A stretch of DNA of 64,000 bases, from the NCBI GenBank assembly GCA_965662685.1, contig CBFIIQ010000002.1:62001-126000 (forward strand), written 5' to 3'. Source of the DNA: Eutrophocola sp965662685. Its GTDB lineage: Bacteria; Pseudomonadota; Gammaproteobacteria; Pseudomonadales; Pseudohongiellaceae. Positions 53,411-63,402 of this stretch are shown here, piece after piece (positions within the stretch are counted from its first letter, which is position 1; each line of letters begins with the position of its first letter). The position numbers and the translations under genes were made by a program. Below the pieces are notes generated by a model. The model saw only the letters and a list, made by a program, of their open reading frames with translations, was not told where the DNA came from and made no database searches.

Positions 53411-54760
53411 TTATTTTGTTGTATCAAGTATGTGATCGCATTGTTTGCGGATCAATTCTTTCTCGCCTGCAAAATTGTTTGACAGAATATAAGCCATAAA
53501 GGAAACGTTGTCAGCGGGCATGCTTATTTCATTTTGTCCTGCGGTTTCAAATTTTTCAAACTGCATGGCCTGTGAGCAGGCCGAATCACTGATGATCAAT
53601 TGGTTTGGAGCACTTTGTTTGCAGAGGAAATAAGCTATATCTATAGTTTTCCCAAGCATGCCACAGTCTTTGACATTGTCACTGAAAAGGCCTGGCGCCA
53701 GAAAAATATCACCGCTGTGAATAGCCATTCTGAATTCAAGAATCTGCTCACCTTTTTCCTTGTGGCGCAGATTGATTCTGCTCATGATGAGCTGAAACAG
53801 ACCAGCACACTGCAATGCATTAATGCTGTGCTTGTCCTTGCAATCAATACTGTCGAAACTGATGAGGATGGAGTCGCCGCTCTGGCGCTGGAAAGAACCG
53901 CCAAAGAGGCTTGCTGCCTGCTTTAAATAAAAAATATATTCCCGTAACAGGTTGGCAAGCGTAGGGGGATGCAAAAGTTCTATTGCCGTATTGATGTTGA
54001 CCACCTTGATTACCAGCATAGTGGCATTTACTTTTATCGGGGCATTTTCAGACTCTTCATCCGCTTTTTCCCAGGCGCCGGTTTCCAACAACTTTTCTTC
54101 CATTTCCTGAAATTTAGTCAGCAGATTTTCTACAGCAAGCTCCAATTGTTGGGTTTCACTTAGTTCATTGTCACTTATCTCATCATCACCGGTTTTGCTA
54201 GTGATGGAATTTATCATGGCAACTATGGGGGTAGTGATTGCGCCGGATAAAGCAAATGCGGTGCTTACTACCAAAATTAGGGATATTGTCAGAACAAGTA
54301 AAAACAGGTTGCGCATCCTGGACTGGAATCCGGCAACAGCCATACTATCCAGCTCCAGCTGAATCGATCCGGCAATAGCATCCTGCACAGTGATATCTGC
54401 ACTGTAAAATCCTTGTTGCTCGGGAATGATTGTGGAGGTTGCAGTATTGATGGAGGCTTGGCCCGCACTTGCCAATTGCCTGCCATCGACATCATAAACG
54501 GCGGCATACAGAATATTGCTGTCCCTAACCAACTGGGTAAGCACAACATTCAGGCCCAGAGGGTCATCTACCAATACCAGCTCGCGTACTGAGGTGGCGG
54601 TTTGTTCCGCAAGTGAGGCGCCGAGAATATCACTGTATTCGCGCAAGGATCGGTTCAATTCATTCTGAAAAAGTAACCAGAATGCTGAAGTCACCACGAT
54701 AAACAAAATGGCAAAACTGAGTGCCAGTTTATGACTGGTTTGTAGCCTGATATTCCCCAC
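53411..54760 (-). CDS. Membrane protein with periplasmic AhpA-like domain and degenerate class III cyclase domain
   Basis: A 449-residue protein from a GTG start. It has helix 1 (LALSFAILFIVVTSAFWLLF), a periplasmic domain of about 120 residues, helix 2 (LFLLVLTISLILVVSTAFAL), a HAMP-like linker and coiled coil, then a cyclase homology domain. The second metal aspartate is kept in RQSGDSILISFDS, but the first is replaced in LVIKVVNINTAIEL. FRMAIHSGDIFLA and IAYFLCKQSAPNQLIISDS follow the family pattern. It is therefore probably a receptor or regulator rather than an active cyclase. It lies between FimX and the LqsR-like gene. Confidence 0.78.
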   Translation of the reverse strand: MGNIRLQTSHKLALSFAILFIVVTSAFWLLFQNELNRSLREYSDILGASLAEQTATSVRELVLVDDPLGLNVVLTQLVRDSNILYAAVYDVDGRQLASAGQASINTATSTIIPEQQGFYSADITVQDAIAGSIQLELDSMAVAGFQSRMRNLFLLVLTISLILVVSTAFALSGAITTPIVAMINSITSKTGDDEISDNELSETQQLELAVENLLTKFQEMEEKLLETGAWEKADEESENAPIKVNATMLVIKVVNINTAIELLHPPTLANLLREYIFYLKQAASLFGGSFQRQSGDSILISFDSIDCKDKHSINALQCAGLFQLIMSRINLRHKEKGEQILEFRMAIHSGDIFLAPGLFSDNVKDCGMLGKTIDIAYFLCKQSAPNQLIISDSACSQAMQFEKFETAGQNEISMPADNVSFMAYILSNNFAGEKELIRKQCDHILDTTK

Positions 54761-54917
54761 GTAGGCTGCCCCGTTGGATTGGTTTTTTGTGTGACTGAAT
54801 TGTAACCAGTTTCTTCAGATATTTTTATTCTCTGCGATACATCAACTCATGGTATTGCAGGAATGCGGTGTAGTTTAGCTTGTCGTGGGAGAAAAAGCCT
54901 CAGCTACTTAAGAACTT

Positions 54918-56984
54918 TCAGGGGCTTGAAAGGCCGGATTTGATTGTATCTTCTTGAGGAAAAGCATAATCCATCGATCTGCCAGGCTTACCAAGGCAGT
55001 TACCCTGGATCAGATCAAGCCCCAACTCCCAGAGTAAAGGTAGTAGCTCGATTTCCTCAATACCGGAAACTCCTGCTCTCACTTTGTTATGGTGAAGAGC
55101 ACTGATGAGTTTACGTAGAGCTTGTTGCTGTTTTTTACTGTAAAGAATCTCGCTGTGCAGAGACTGATCCAGTATTACAATATCCGGCTTCAGCGTATTT
55201 ACCAGAGAAAGAGGGTCCATAGCGCTGCCAAAGCGTGATATGGCAATACCAATACCAAGCTCAGTGAGCTTGTTGCAAAAAGTCCGGGCAAGCTCGCTAT
55301 TGCCATAGAGGTCTATTTCACTTATCTGAAAAACCATTTGGCTGGCACACCCCTTGTAACGCTGGAGCAAAGTACTTAACCAGGTCAGCATGCTTTTGTT
55401 AACCAGGCTATTGCCGCTGACAGGAATAAATAACAGCGTGCAGTTGTCATCCTGAAGATTTTCCGGATTGAACAGATAATTCAAGACTTCCCTGTCAATT
55501 TCCCCGGCCAGATTATGGATATTGGCATGAGCGAGTAGTTCTTCCGAGATATATTCATTAGTCGAGCCCTCCAGATAGAGAAGTACTTCATATCTTTTCA
55601 GCTTGTCAGGAGTGAAGCTGAGCCAGGGCTGAAAACGTAAATGCCACTCTCTGGTATCCAGAGTCTTTCTTATCATCTCAGGGTTTAAAGAAGTATCTGT
55701 ATGACAGGCAGACTGTTGCGTTGTATATGGCAACGCCAGGTTTCGGTTTATGCGAGCCCGGTTAATCATATCCTCTGCATCCAGTGCCAGTTCATTGATG
55801 AATGTCAGCCCCAGCGAGGCGCTGATGGCCATAGGTTTGTCGCCACCAGAAAAAGCACTATTAAGCCTTTTGTGTATATAGTTGGCCAAGGTCACACCTT
55901 GTTCTGCACTACTGTCAGATAACAGCAGGCCGAATTCATTCTCTGCCATTCTCGAGGCAATGAATGGCTTGCTAATGGCGTTATTGAGGAATTCGCTGAT
56001 TTCATAAAGTAACTGGTTGGTACCTGATCTTCCTATGGTTGCCTGCATTTCCTCAAAGGCATCTATTTGCACAATCATCAGTGTGTACAACTGTTTTTGA
56101 TTGATTGCTTTGGCAATCGCCGCTTCAACCTTGTTGGTAAAATTTTCCAGATTAATCAATCGCGTTAACAGATCCTGGCTGGCGAGAGATTGCTTGTCCC
56201 GTGAGTAATTACTGTTTCCACTGGCCACTTTGACTGTCACCTGTACACATTTTTCATTGTTAAAGAAAATTGGCGAAATGATCAGGCATAGATTTTCCAA
56301 AGTTGTCCTGTTGCAGACCTGAAGAGTTGTTGAGGTGGAGATTTTATTATTGAGTACTCTGGTCAGAGGTTTCCTGTCTGCTTCACTGAACAGATCCTGC
56401 AGAGAACAAGACAAAAGTTTTTTCCGTGCCTTCGTGCTGGAAGCATTGTTATTTTGAGGGCAAAAAATTGCCGTATAGCGATCATTGCAGTACAGATGGC
56501 ATCTTTTACCAAGAATAGCCAATGCGTCCTGGCAGGTGTCGAGCAATGAAAGCTGTTGTTTTTGCATTTCCCTGATCCGGTTTGCCATAAAACGATTGCT
56601 GATTTTTTCCCGTGAGTAAGCGGCTTGTTTCTTGATCGCCCGGGACAAGGCAATAGTGTTGGCGCTGTCAATGACGTCATAATTGGCCAGCTTTGTAGCT
56701 GGTATTTTTACCAATGAAGAGTTCTCTGAACAGGCAATTATGACGGCAGTCCTGCTTTCAGTTTTGCTATAGAGCTCAAGCCAGTGCGGGAGGACGATGG
56801 CATCGCTCTCAACAAGTAGGAGTAAATCAGTATGGGCTTGTTGCAGGTGTTGGGTAAAAGCCGCCTTGCTCTTTATCCCGGTAACGCGAACCGTGACACG
56901 GTCTTTACGTAACCCGGCAATTAGCTGGTTTGGCAGGTCGCTATCGGAGCTCACCACGAGCATGTGTAGTGGGGGTGTGTTCAT
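54918..56984 (-). CDS. fimX: FimX-type type IV pilus regulator (REC-PAS-GGDEF-EAL, degenerate)
   Basis: A 688-residue protein, close to the 691 of Pseudomonas FimX. Domains in order: a REC-like fold (1-120), a PAS domain (about 140-260), a GGDEF fold (about 280-420) where the motif reads AENEF in SRMAENEFGLL, and an EAL fold (about 440-680) where EAL reads EVL in YEVLLYLEGS. Both enzymatic motifs are thus lost. FimX binds c-di-GMP with its EAL fold and controls type IV pilus assembly through PilZ and the PilB ATPase. No pilus gene is next to it. Confidence 0.87.
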   Translation of the reverse strand: MNTPPLHMLVVSSDSDLPNQLIAGLRKDRVTVRVTGIKSKAAFTQHLQQAHTDLLLLVESDAIVLPHWLELYSKTESRTAVIIACSENSSLVKIPATKLANYDVIDSANTIALSRAIKKQAAYSREKISNRFMANRIREMQKQQLSLLDTCQDALAILGKRCHLYCNDRYTAIFCPQNNNASSTKARKKLLSCSLQDLFSEADRKPLTRVLNNKISTSTTLQVCNRTTLENLCLIISPIFFNNEKCVQVTVKVASGNSNYSRDKQSLASQDLLTRLINLENFTNKVEAAIAKAINQKQLYTLMIVQIDAFEEMQATIGRSGTNQLLYEISEFLNNAISKPFIASRMAENEFGLLLSDSSAEQGVTLANYIHKRLNSAFSGGDKPMAISASLGLTFINELALDAEDMINRARINRNLALPYTTQQSACHTDTSLNPEMIRKTLDTREWHLRFQPWLSFTPDKLKRYEVLLYLEGSTNEYISEELLAHANIHNLAGEIDREVLNYLFNPENLQDDNCTLLFIPVSGNSLVNKSMLTWLSTLLQRYKGCASQMVFQISEIDLYGNSELARTFCNKLTELGIGIAISRFGSAMDPLSLVNTLKPDIVILDQSLHSEILYSKKQQQALRKLISALHHNKVRAGVSGIEEIELLPLLWELGLDLIQGNCLGKPGRSMDYAFPQEDTIKSGLSSP

Positions 56985-57026
56985 CTCGGGAAATCCATTT
57001 CCTCTTTTTAAACTACCTTGTATATT

Positions 57027-58031
57027 TTATCCTATGGGAGTTTTCGCTTCCTCCCCGGGAATTTCTCTAACCAGTTTCGGTACCAGATAACCGGGTAATT
57101 GTGCCTGCAATGCTTTTATCAGTGCCTTGCCGGTTTCCTCTGGCACATCAAAATGGGCTGCACCACTGACCCGGTCCAGTAAATGCAGGTAGTAAGGTAA
57201 GACGCCTGCTTTAAACAATCTCTCACTTAATGCCACCAGGGCTTCACTGGAGTCATTGATATGTTTCAGCAGGACACTTTGATTAAGCAGGCTTATACCG
57301 GCTTTTTTCAGTGCAAAACAGGCAGCATCCACTTCATCATCAAATTCCTGTGCATGATTACTGTGTATAACCAGAATAGTCTGAAAGCGTGGATTTGCCA
57401 GTAACTTGCAAAGATCAGGCGTTACCCGTTGGGGAATCATAATGGGCAGGCGGGTGTGAATACGGATGCGACGGATATGACTGATTTCCGCCAGCTCATC
57501 CATAAACCAGGCCAGGTATTTATCGGGCAGGGTAAGGGGGTCGCCGCCACTCAGAATGACCTCGCTGATACTGCTATCCTGTTTCAGGTATGCAAGACTC
57601 TCGCGCCAGTGTTCTTTGCCCGGATTGTTTTCTTCATAGGGGAAATGCCGTCTGAAACAATAGCGGCAATGAATGGCGCAACTGGAGGTGACCAGCAATA
57701 AAGCACGGCCTTCATATTTATGCAGGATACCTGGTCTCGGGTTTGCTTCGCTTTCGCCCACAGGATCCGCTGAAAATCCTGGCGCCAGGAGCGCTTCATC
57801 AGTTCCGGGAAAAATCTGTAATAACAGGGGGTCGGCAGGATTTCCTTTTTCTATGCGCCTCAGATATGGCGCCGGAACACGCAGCGGAAATTGCTTCAAC
57901 AGGGGATGTTCTGCAGGCAGGCAGTCCAGTTTCAGCGCCAGCAGATTACACAGTTCAGCGCTATCGATGGGAGTCGCCGCCAGAATTTCCTGCCAGCTCA
58001 GTTGCTGATGTAAGGCCAGTTGTGACAACAA
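57027..58031 (-). CDS. epmB: EF-P (R)-beta-lysine synthase: lysine 2,3-aminomutase
   Basis: A 334-residue radical SAM enzyme from a TTG start with GGAA seven bases upstream. SCAIHCRYCFRRHFPYEEN has the CxxxCxxC cluster motif; the PLP lysine is in MPYYLHLLD-type context (VLPYYLHLLDRVSGAAHF region). It converts lysine to beta-lysine, which EpmA attaches to EF-P. It is divergent from efp. Confidence 0.94.
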   Translation of the reverse strand: MLSQLALHQQLSWQEILAATPIDSAELCNLLALKLDCLPAEHPLLKQFPLRVPAPYLRRIEKGNPADPLLLQIFPGTDEALLAPGFSADPVGESEANPRPGILHKYEGRALLLVTSSCAIHCRYCFRRHFPYEENNPGKEHWRESLAYLKQDSSISEVILSGGDPLTLPDKYLAWFMDELAEISHIRRIRIHTRLPIMIPQRVTPDLCKLLANPRFQTILVIHSNHAQEFDDEVDAACFALKKAGISLLNQSVLLKHINDSSEALVALSERLFKAGVLPYYLHLLDRVSGAAHFDVPEETGKALIKALQAQLPGYLVPKLVREIPGEEAKTPIG

Positions 58032-58179
58032 TAGTTCCGTATTTATGCCGGCTGTAAAAAGGCTTGTGAGAAGGTCCTCAGAGCCGGATTGACTGTTTTG
58101 TTTAACGTTGCGAATAGTAGCACTCTTGTGCTGGCACAGGTATCATGCCCAGCTTTTCAAGCTTTGGTCGAGGTCTAAT

Positions 58180-58752
58180 ATGGCAAACTATTCTACTAAT
58201 GAATTTAAGTCCGGTTTGAAAGTGCTGTTGGAAGGAGATCCTTGCTCCATTCTGGAAAATGAAATTGTAAAACCAGGTAAGGGCCAGGCCTTTAACCGGG
58301 TGAAACTCAGGAACCTTTTGAATGGCCGCGTTTGGGAACGCACTTTCAAATCAGGCGAGTCACTGGAAGGAGCCGATGTTCTGGAAACAGACATGGAGTA
58401 CCTGTACAGCGACGGAGAATTCTGGCATTTCATGAAAACAGACGGCAGTTTTGAGCAGGTCGCTGCAGATAAAAGTGCTGTGGAGGATGCTATCAAGTGG
58501 ATGAAGGAACAGGATGTGTGTACTGTGATTTCCTGGAATGAAGCCCCGATTTCTGTGCAGGCAGCCAACTTTGTCGAGCTGGAAGTGGCTGATACTGATC
58601 CTGGTCTGAAAGGCGATACAGCCCAGGGTGGTACCAAGCCCGCCACACTGTCCACAGGTGCTGTCGTCAAGGTACCCCTGTTTGTGGAAATCGGTGATGT
58701 ACTGCGTATCGATACACGCACCGGTGAGTATCAGAACCGGGTGAAAAAATAA
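58180..58752 (+). CDS. efp: Translation elongation factor P
   Basis: The ATG at 58180 has AGG six bases upstream and gives the usual 190 residues. The lysine that receives beta-lysine is Lys34 in VKPGKGQAF. The three beta-barrel domains are complete, ending in RIDTRTGEYQNRVKK. It relieves ribosome stalling at polyproline. It lies between epmB and epmA. Confidence 0.97.
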   Translation: MANYSTNEFKSGLKVLLEGDPCSILENEIVKPGKGQAFNRVKLRNLLNGRVWERTFKSGESLEGADVLETDMEYLYSDGEFWHFMKTDGSFEQVAADKSAVEDAIKWMKEQDVCTVISWNEAPISVQAANFVELEVADTDPGLKGDTAQGGTKPATLSTGAVVKVPLFVEIGDVLRIDTRTGEYQNRVKK

Positions 58753-58814
58753 TTCAGCGTGTAAGCTAAACCAGGCCGCAGCGTTATTACTTGGCGCTGT
58801 TGCCGGAAATGAAG

Positions 58815-59774
58815 ATGACCTATCCTGACTGGCAAGCAAGGACCGACCGCAAGATGCTTGAGGCCCGGGCAAGCTTGCTGGGCCAGATCCGACTGTTCTT
58901 TGCTGAACGTCAGGTACTTGAAGTAGACACCCCGATCCTCTCAAACGCCGCGGGTACTGATCCCAATCTCGATCCTGTATGCATCCTGCCCCAGAGCAAA
59001 GGCGAGTCATTGCTGTTTCTGCAAACCTCTCCGGAATTTGCCATGAAGCGTTTGCTGGCATCAGGCAGTGGCGCAATTTACCAGTTAGCGAAATCCTTTC
59101 GTAACAATGAGGCGGGTAAACAGCATAATCCTGAATTCACCATGCTGGAATGGTATCGCCCCGACTACTCTCTGACGCAATTAATGGATGAAGTGGAAGC
59201 ACTGGTTAGTGCAGTACTGCCGCTGGAAAGGGCTGAGCGTATCAGCTATTTCGATCTGTTCCAGCGACATCTGACTCTTGATCCCTTTAACGCCTCCCTG
59301 GATACCTTGCGAGAAGTCGCCGAGGAGCGTGTGGATTTTGTTATGGCAAGCACAAACCCCGATCACTGGCTGGATCTGTTGTTCAGTCACTGCATTCAGC
59401 CGCAACTCCAGGCCCCGGTTTTCATCATCAATTACCCGGTTTCTCAGGCCGCTCTGGCGAAAGTGGAAGAAGATGAGCAGGGGCGTCTGGTGGCAAGGCG
59501 TTTTGAATTGGTGGTAGCCGGCATGGAGCTGGCCAATGGTTATGATGAACTTACTGATGCTACGGAACAAAAACAACGTTTTGAGCGCGATCTGGCTTTG
59601 CGCAAGACTGAAGGTAAATCCCTGCATCCGGTGGATCTTAACTTGCTTGCTGCCCTCGAACACGCAATGCCGGAATGCAGCGGCGTTGCGCTTGGCGTTG
59701 ATCGCTTGTTGATGTTGAAAACCGGCAGCAAGGATATTCGCGACGTTATAAGCTTTCCCATCGATATCGCCTGA
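58815..59774 (+). CDS. epmA: EF-P beta-lysine ligase
   Basis: A 319-residue class II LysRS-like enzyme without an anticodon domain. TPILSNAAGTDPNLDP and FLQTSPEFAMKRLL (motif 2 region) are present, with SFRNNEAGKQHNPEFTMLEW and SGVALGVDRLLML (motif 3). The ATG at 58815 has GGAA seven bases upstream. It ligates (R)-beta-lysine to Lys34 of EF-P. Confidence 0.95.
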   Translation: MTYPDWQARTDRKMLEARASLLGQIRLFFAERQVLEVDTPILSNAAGTDPNLDPVCILPQSKGESLLFLQTSPEFAMKRLLASGSGAIYQLAKSFRNNEAGKQHNPEFTMLEWYRPDYSLTQLMDEVEALVSAVLPLERAERISYFDLFQRHLTLDPFNASLDTLREVAEERVDFVMASTNPDHWLDLLFSHCIQPQLQAPVFIINYPVSQAALAKVEEDEQGRLVARRFELVVAGMELANGYDELTDATEQKQRFERDLALRKTEGKSLHPVDLNLLAALEHAMPECSGVALGVDRLLMLKTGSKDIRDVISFPIDIA

Positions 59775-59873
59775 AACACTCGCCAGTCTTTTACCTGCGC
59801 AGTAAGCAGTTTCTCCTGGCCATGCTAAGATAAATTACACGGCATTAACCGATAACTGATAAGGAGAGAATTC

Positions 59874-60464
59874 ATGGAATCATCAACACAGCAGACTCCG
59901 CTTGATGTTGCTGAAGACGCGAGCTCGAAAAACATACCGCTGGCATATGCCGGATTCTGGATTCGTGTTCTGGCGGCACTACTTGATTCAATCCTTTTAT
60001 TAATGGTGATGGTACCCCTGCTCATGGTTTTTTATGGGCCCGGGGTATTATTTGCCTCAGAATCACCGGGTCTGGCCTATGATCTGATCAATTATGCATT
60101 GCCCTTGATTGCCGTCATGGTGTTCTGGCAGTACCGCTCAGCCACCCCTGGAAAAATCATGATGGGCCTGATTATTGTTGATGCCAAAACCCTGGGAAAG
60201 CCTTCCTTCGGCAAGCTGGTGTTACGCTATATAGGTTATTACGTCTCAACCATTCCGCTGTTGCTGGGGCTGATCTGGGTTGGCATTGATAAACGAAAGC
60301 AGGGCTGGCACGACAAGATTGCCGGTACTTTGGTCTTGAAAACAGATGCAAAGTCGCAAGTGAAATCAGGGCATGACGAGGTAACTGCCACTAATGTCAG
60401 TGATGACCTGCCGCGCTATAAGGATATAGCGGCCGATCAAAAAAATGATCCCTGGAAAGAGTAG
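59874..60464 (+). CDS. RDD family membrane protein
   Basis: A 196-residue protein with three membrane helices. The RDD pattern is in AYAGFWIRVLAALLDSILL and QYRSATPGKIMMGLIIVDA. The C-terminal 40 residues are a charged tail. A GGAGAG ribosome site precedes the ATG. Members are linked to transport or pH and osmotic stress; function here unknown. Confidence 0.86.
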   Translation: MESSTQQTPLDVAEDASSKNIPLAYAGFWIRVLAALLDSILLLMVMVPLLMVFYGPGVLFASESPGLAYDLINYALPLIAVMVFWQYRSATPGKIMMGLIIVDAKTLGKPSFGKLVLRYIGYYVSTIPLLLGLIWVGIDKRKQGWHDKIAGTLVLKTDAKSQVKSGHDEVTATNVSDDLPRYKDIAADQKNDPWKE

Positions 60465-60497
60465 TCGGTGAATTGAGCGTTTCCCGGGTTAGAGGGA

Positions 60498-61352
60498 CTA
60501 ACTCACTACTTCACCAATGTTTTCACCCATTTTAAGCCCGGTGTTTTCTGCAATCGTCTGCTGCCATTTTACAGCTCCCGGTCCTGACAACAGGATAACG
60601 GTAGAACCCAGTTTAAATCGCCCCATTTCTTCTCCCCTGGCGAGTTGTATTGCCGGTTGCTGGGTGGCGTAATCAGTTTCGCTGATACCGTGATGGGTAG
60701 GTGCTACCTGTCCAGACCAGACCGTTTCTATCCCCGCTACAATCATGGCGCCTACCAGAATGACGGCCAGTGGACCGGCATCAGTATCAAACAGGCAAAC
60801 CACGCGCTCATTGCGGGCAAACAGGTCATCTATATTTTCGCTGGTGGTCTGGTTGACTGAAAACAGTTTTCCCGGGATATAGAGCATTTTCTTCAGGCTG
60901 CCAGAGCATGGCATGTGGACACGGTGGTAATCTTTTGGCGAAAGATAAACGGTAACAAAAGTGCCATCGAGAAAATCGCTGGCCATGGCATCAGAGCCAC
61001 CAAGCAAGGCGGTCAGTGAAAACTCTTTGCCCTTGGCCTGAAATAATTGATCGCCGCTGATATTACCCGTGGCACTGACAATGCCATCGGCGGGACTGAC
61101 AAGCGTATTGTCTGCTTCTGCAATGGGTCTGGCACCGGCTTTCAGGGCGCGGGTGAAGAAATCATTAAAACAGGAATAGTCCCCGGGCTCTGAATGAAGT
61201 GCTTCTGCCATGTTGACGCCATATTGCTTAATAAAGCGTTTAATCATCATGTTTTTAAGCCAGGGCGTTGTAGCGTTGGCCAATTTACCGGTCAACCGGG
61301 ACAACAGATGCTGGGGGACCAGGTGCTGAAAAACAATGAACAGAAATTTCAT
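60498..61352 (-). CDS. psd: Phosphatidylserine decarboxylase proenzyme
   Basis: A 284-residue protein. FKLGSTVILLSGPGAVKW carries the LGST self-cleavage site that makes the pyruvoyl group. YLSPKDYHRVHMPCSGSL is the catalytic DxxH-type segment. It makes phosphatidylethanolamine at the inner membrane. The order rhodanese-psd is common next to rsgA/orn. Confidence 0.96.
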   Translation of the reverse strand: MKFLFIVFQHLVPQHLLSRLTGKLANATTPWLKNMMIKRFIKQYGVNMAEALHSEPGDYSCFNDFFTRALKAGARPIAEADNTLVSPADGIVSATGNISGDQLFQAKGKEFSLTALLGGSDAMASDFLDGTFVTVYLSPKDYHRVHMPCSGSLKKMLYIPGKLFSVNQTTSENIDDLFARNERVVCLFDTDAGPLAVILVGAMIVAGIETVWSGQVAPTHHGISETDYATQQPAIQLARGEEMGRFKLGSTVILLSGPGAVKWQQTIAENTGLKMGENIGEVVS

Positions 61353-61382
61353 GGGGAATGGATTGTCCGCTTTAGCGTGGGC

Positions 61383-62201
61383 TTAGCTCTCAGTCTCAAT
61401 AGGGGTGTCCGGTGAATTACCCCATTCTGACCAGGAACCGTCATAGGCTCTTACTGGATAACCCAGTGCCTTGGCAATCAGATAGGTAAGCCCGGAACGA
61501 TGATGGGTCTGGCAATGGGTGATGATGCTGTCACCTTCTTCAATACCCAGATCGCTTAACATGTTTTTCAGCTTCTCCAGTGGTAGCAGCCTCAGGTTGC
61601 GGGTTCGGTCCATGGTATGGAGCCAGTCCAGATTGACAGCACCGGGGATGTGACCGCCCCGCGCCGAGGACTTTTTGCTACCAATGTATTCTTCATGACT
61701 GCGTGCATCCCAGACTTTACTGTGCTCATCACTCAGTGACGCAAGTACTTCATCCAATGATGCGTTAAAGCGCATATCCAGAGTCAGGTTCACCGGCACA
61801 GGATCGACGCTGACTGGATCGCTTTCTACGGGATGACTTTCCTTATACCAGGCATGAATACCGCCATTGAGATAGGAATAGTGCTTGTGACCGATGATAT
61901 CCAGAGTCCATATAAATCGACCCGCCCAACCGCCACCTTCATCATCATAGACAACAATATGCTTTTCCGGGCTATAGCCAATGCGGGAGAACAGGGTCTC
62001 AAGCTGGACTTTAGCGGGGAGTTTTCCTGGGGCTGGTGGCGTACCACGTACCAATTCTGTTGGATTCACATGCACGGCTCCCGGGACATGAATCTGCGCA
62101 TAGGTGCTGGCTTGACTGACATCGATAATAAGCAGGTCTTCATTCCCCAGAAGCGTTGCTAGCGTTTCTGGTTCAATGATCAGGTCTGTATTTGTTGGCA
62201 T
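61383..62201 (-). CDS. Rhodanese-type sulfurtransferase
   Basis: A 272-residue protein with two rhodanese domains. The first (about 1-125) lacks the catalytic cysteine; the second has it in SIITHCQTHHRSGLTYLI. WDARSHEEYIGSKKSSARGG is the conserved interdomain part. It probably transfers sulfane sulfur. The gene lies 30 bases before psd. Confidence 0.92.
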   Translation of the reverse strand: MPTNTDLIIEPETLATLLGNEDLLIIDVSQASTYAQIHVPGAVHVNPTELVRGTPPAPGKLPAKVQLETLFSRIGYSPEKHIVVYDDEGGGWAGRFIWTLDIIGHKHYSYLNGGIHAWYKESHPVESDPVSVDPVPVNLTLDMRFNASLDEVLASLSDEHSKVWDARSHEEYIGSKKSSARGGHIPGAVNLDWLHTMDRTRNLRLLPLEKLKNMLSDLGIEEGDSIITHCQTHHRSGLTYLIAKALGYPVRAYDGSWSEWGNSPDTPIETES

Positions 62202-62318
62202 GGCAATGGTTTATGACGGTTGATTGAAAGGAATCTGGATTCTAACTGATTCAGCGCTTAAAGATGAAATAGCCGGTGCCGGTTTAACATGAAACTTGTG
62301 ACTTTTAGCCCATGAGTT

Positions 62319-63338
62319 TTAATTATCCAGGCTTTGCAGTATATGACGGAAGCTGCTCATGCGCTGAGGATTAATTTGATCATCTTCAATCGCCTGCTTC
62401 AGTCTGCAGCCAGGTTCCCTGTCATGCTGGCAATCGCGGAATTTACAGTGACCCAGAAAGGGACGAAATTCGAGAAAGCCATCGAGCAGGGTTTCCTTAT
62501 CCAGGTGTTCAAGATGAAACTCGCGAATACCCGGTGAATCGATCAGATCACCGCCTTCAGAAAAGTGATAAAGACGTGCAGAAGTGGTGGTATGTCTGCC
62601 TTTATCTCTGGCTTCGGACAGTGCTCCAACCTGGGTATTGGCTGCCGGCAGCAAGCGGTTAATCATTGCTGATTTTCCCACGCCAGACTGACCAACGAAG
62701 ACCGAGGTTTTGTCATCCAGACTTTTTTTCAGGGTATCCATGCCGTCACCGGTTTTGGAAGACACACAAAGTACCGGATAACCAATATTACGGTATATAG
62801 ATAGCAGTGCTTCCATTTCACTGCGATTGTTTTCATCCAGCAAATCAGATTTATTCATCAATAATAGCGGCGACAGCTGGTAATGCTCTGCTGCCACCAG
62901 GTAGCGGTCGATCAGGTTGGCATGGGGCTGCGGCAGGGGGGCAATAACAATAATGATCTGGTCGATATTGGCAGCAACGGGCCGGAGTTCGCCGAGGCTG
63001 GAGGGACGTTCAAGAAAATTCTCGCGCGGCAGCACGGCGATAATGACTCCCACCGGGTCGCCTTCCTGCCAGATAACATAATCCCCGCTGACCAGAGATT
63101 CGATATTGGAGCGTTGAAAGCAGCGGTAAATCTCCCCCTGATTTTCGCCATCAAGGGCTTCGATATCCAGTTGCTGGCCAAAGTTGGAAATTACGATGCC
63201 TTTGCGTTCTTCACCCAGGGCAGCGCTATTCAGTGACTCTTCAATTTTTGCCTGTTTTTTTGCAGCTCGCTGGGCATACACATCCTGCATTTTCTGAATT
63301 CGCCATAATTGACGGCGATTTAGCTGCTTCTTTTTCAT
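62319..63338 (-). CDS. rsgA: Ribosome small-subunit GTPase
   Basis: A 339-residue circularly permuted GTPase: OB fold, then G4 (LLLMNKSDLLD), G5 (CVSSKTGDGMD), G1 (FVGQSGVGKSAMINRL), G3 (LIDSPGIREF), and a C-terminal zinc site CKFRDCQHDREPGC. It matures 30S subunits. It is divergent from orn, an arrangement common in gammaproteobacteria. Confidence 0.97.
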   Translation of the reverse strand: MKKKQLNRRQLWRIQKMQDVYAQRAAKKQAKIEESLNSAALGEERKGIVISNFGQQLDIEALDGENQGEIYRCFQRSNIESLVSGDYVIWQEGDPVGVIIAVLPRENFLERPSSLGELRPVAANIDQIIIVIAPLPQPHANLIDRYLVAAEHYQLSPLLLMNKSDLLDENNRSEMEALLSIYRNIGYPVLCVSSKTGDGMDTLKKSLDDKTSVFVGQSGVGKSAMINRLLPAANTQVGALSEARDKGRHTTTSARLYHFSEGGDLIDSPGIREFHLEHLDKETLLDGFLEFRPFLGHCKFRDCQHDREPGCRLKQAIEDDQINPQRMSSFRHILQSLDN

Positions 63339-63402
63339 AAGGCATATTATCAGGGCCTTTGTTACAATCCTTCAACTTTTAACGACCCGCATTGAATAAA
63401 TA

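Noticed and set aside
58188..59076. Minus-strand frames over efp and epmA
   Set aside because: Antisense shadows of two strongly conserved genes.
59181..59663. Minus-strand 160-codon frame within epmA
   Set aside because: Antisense shadow; no motifs.
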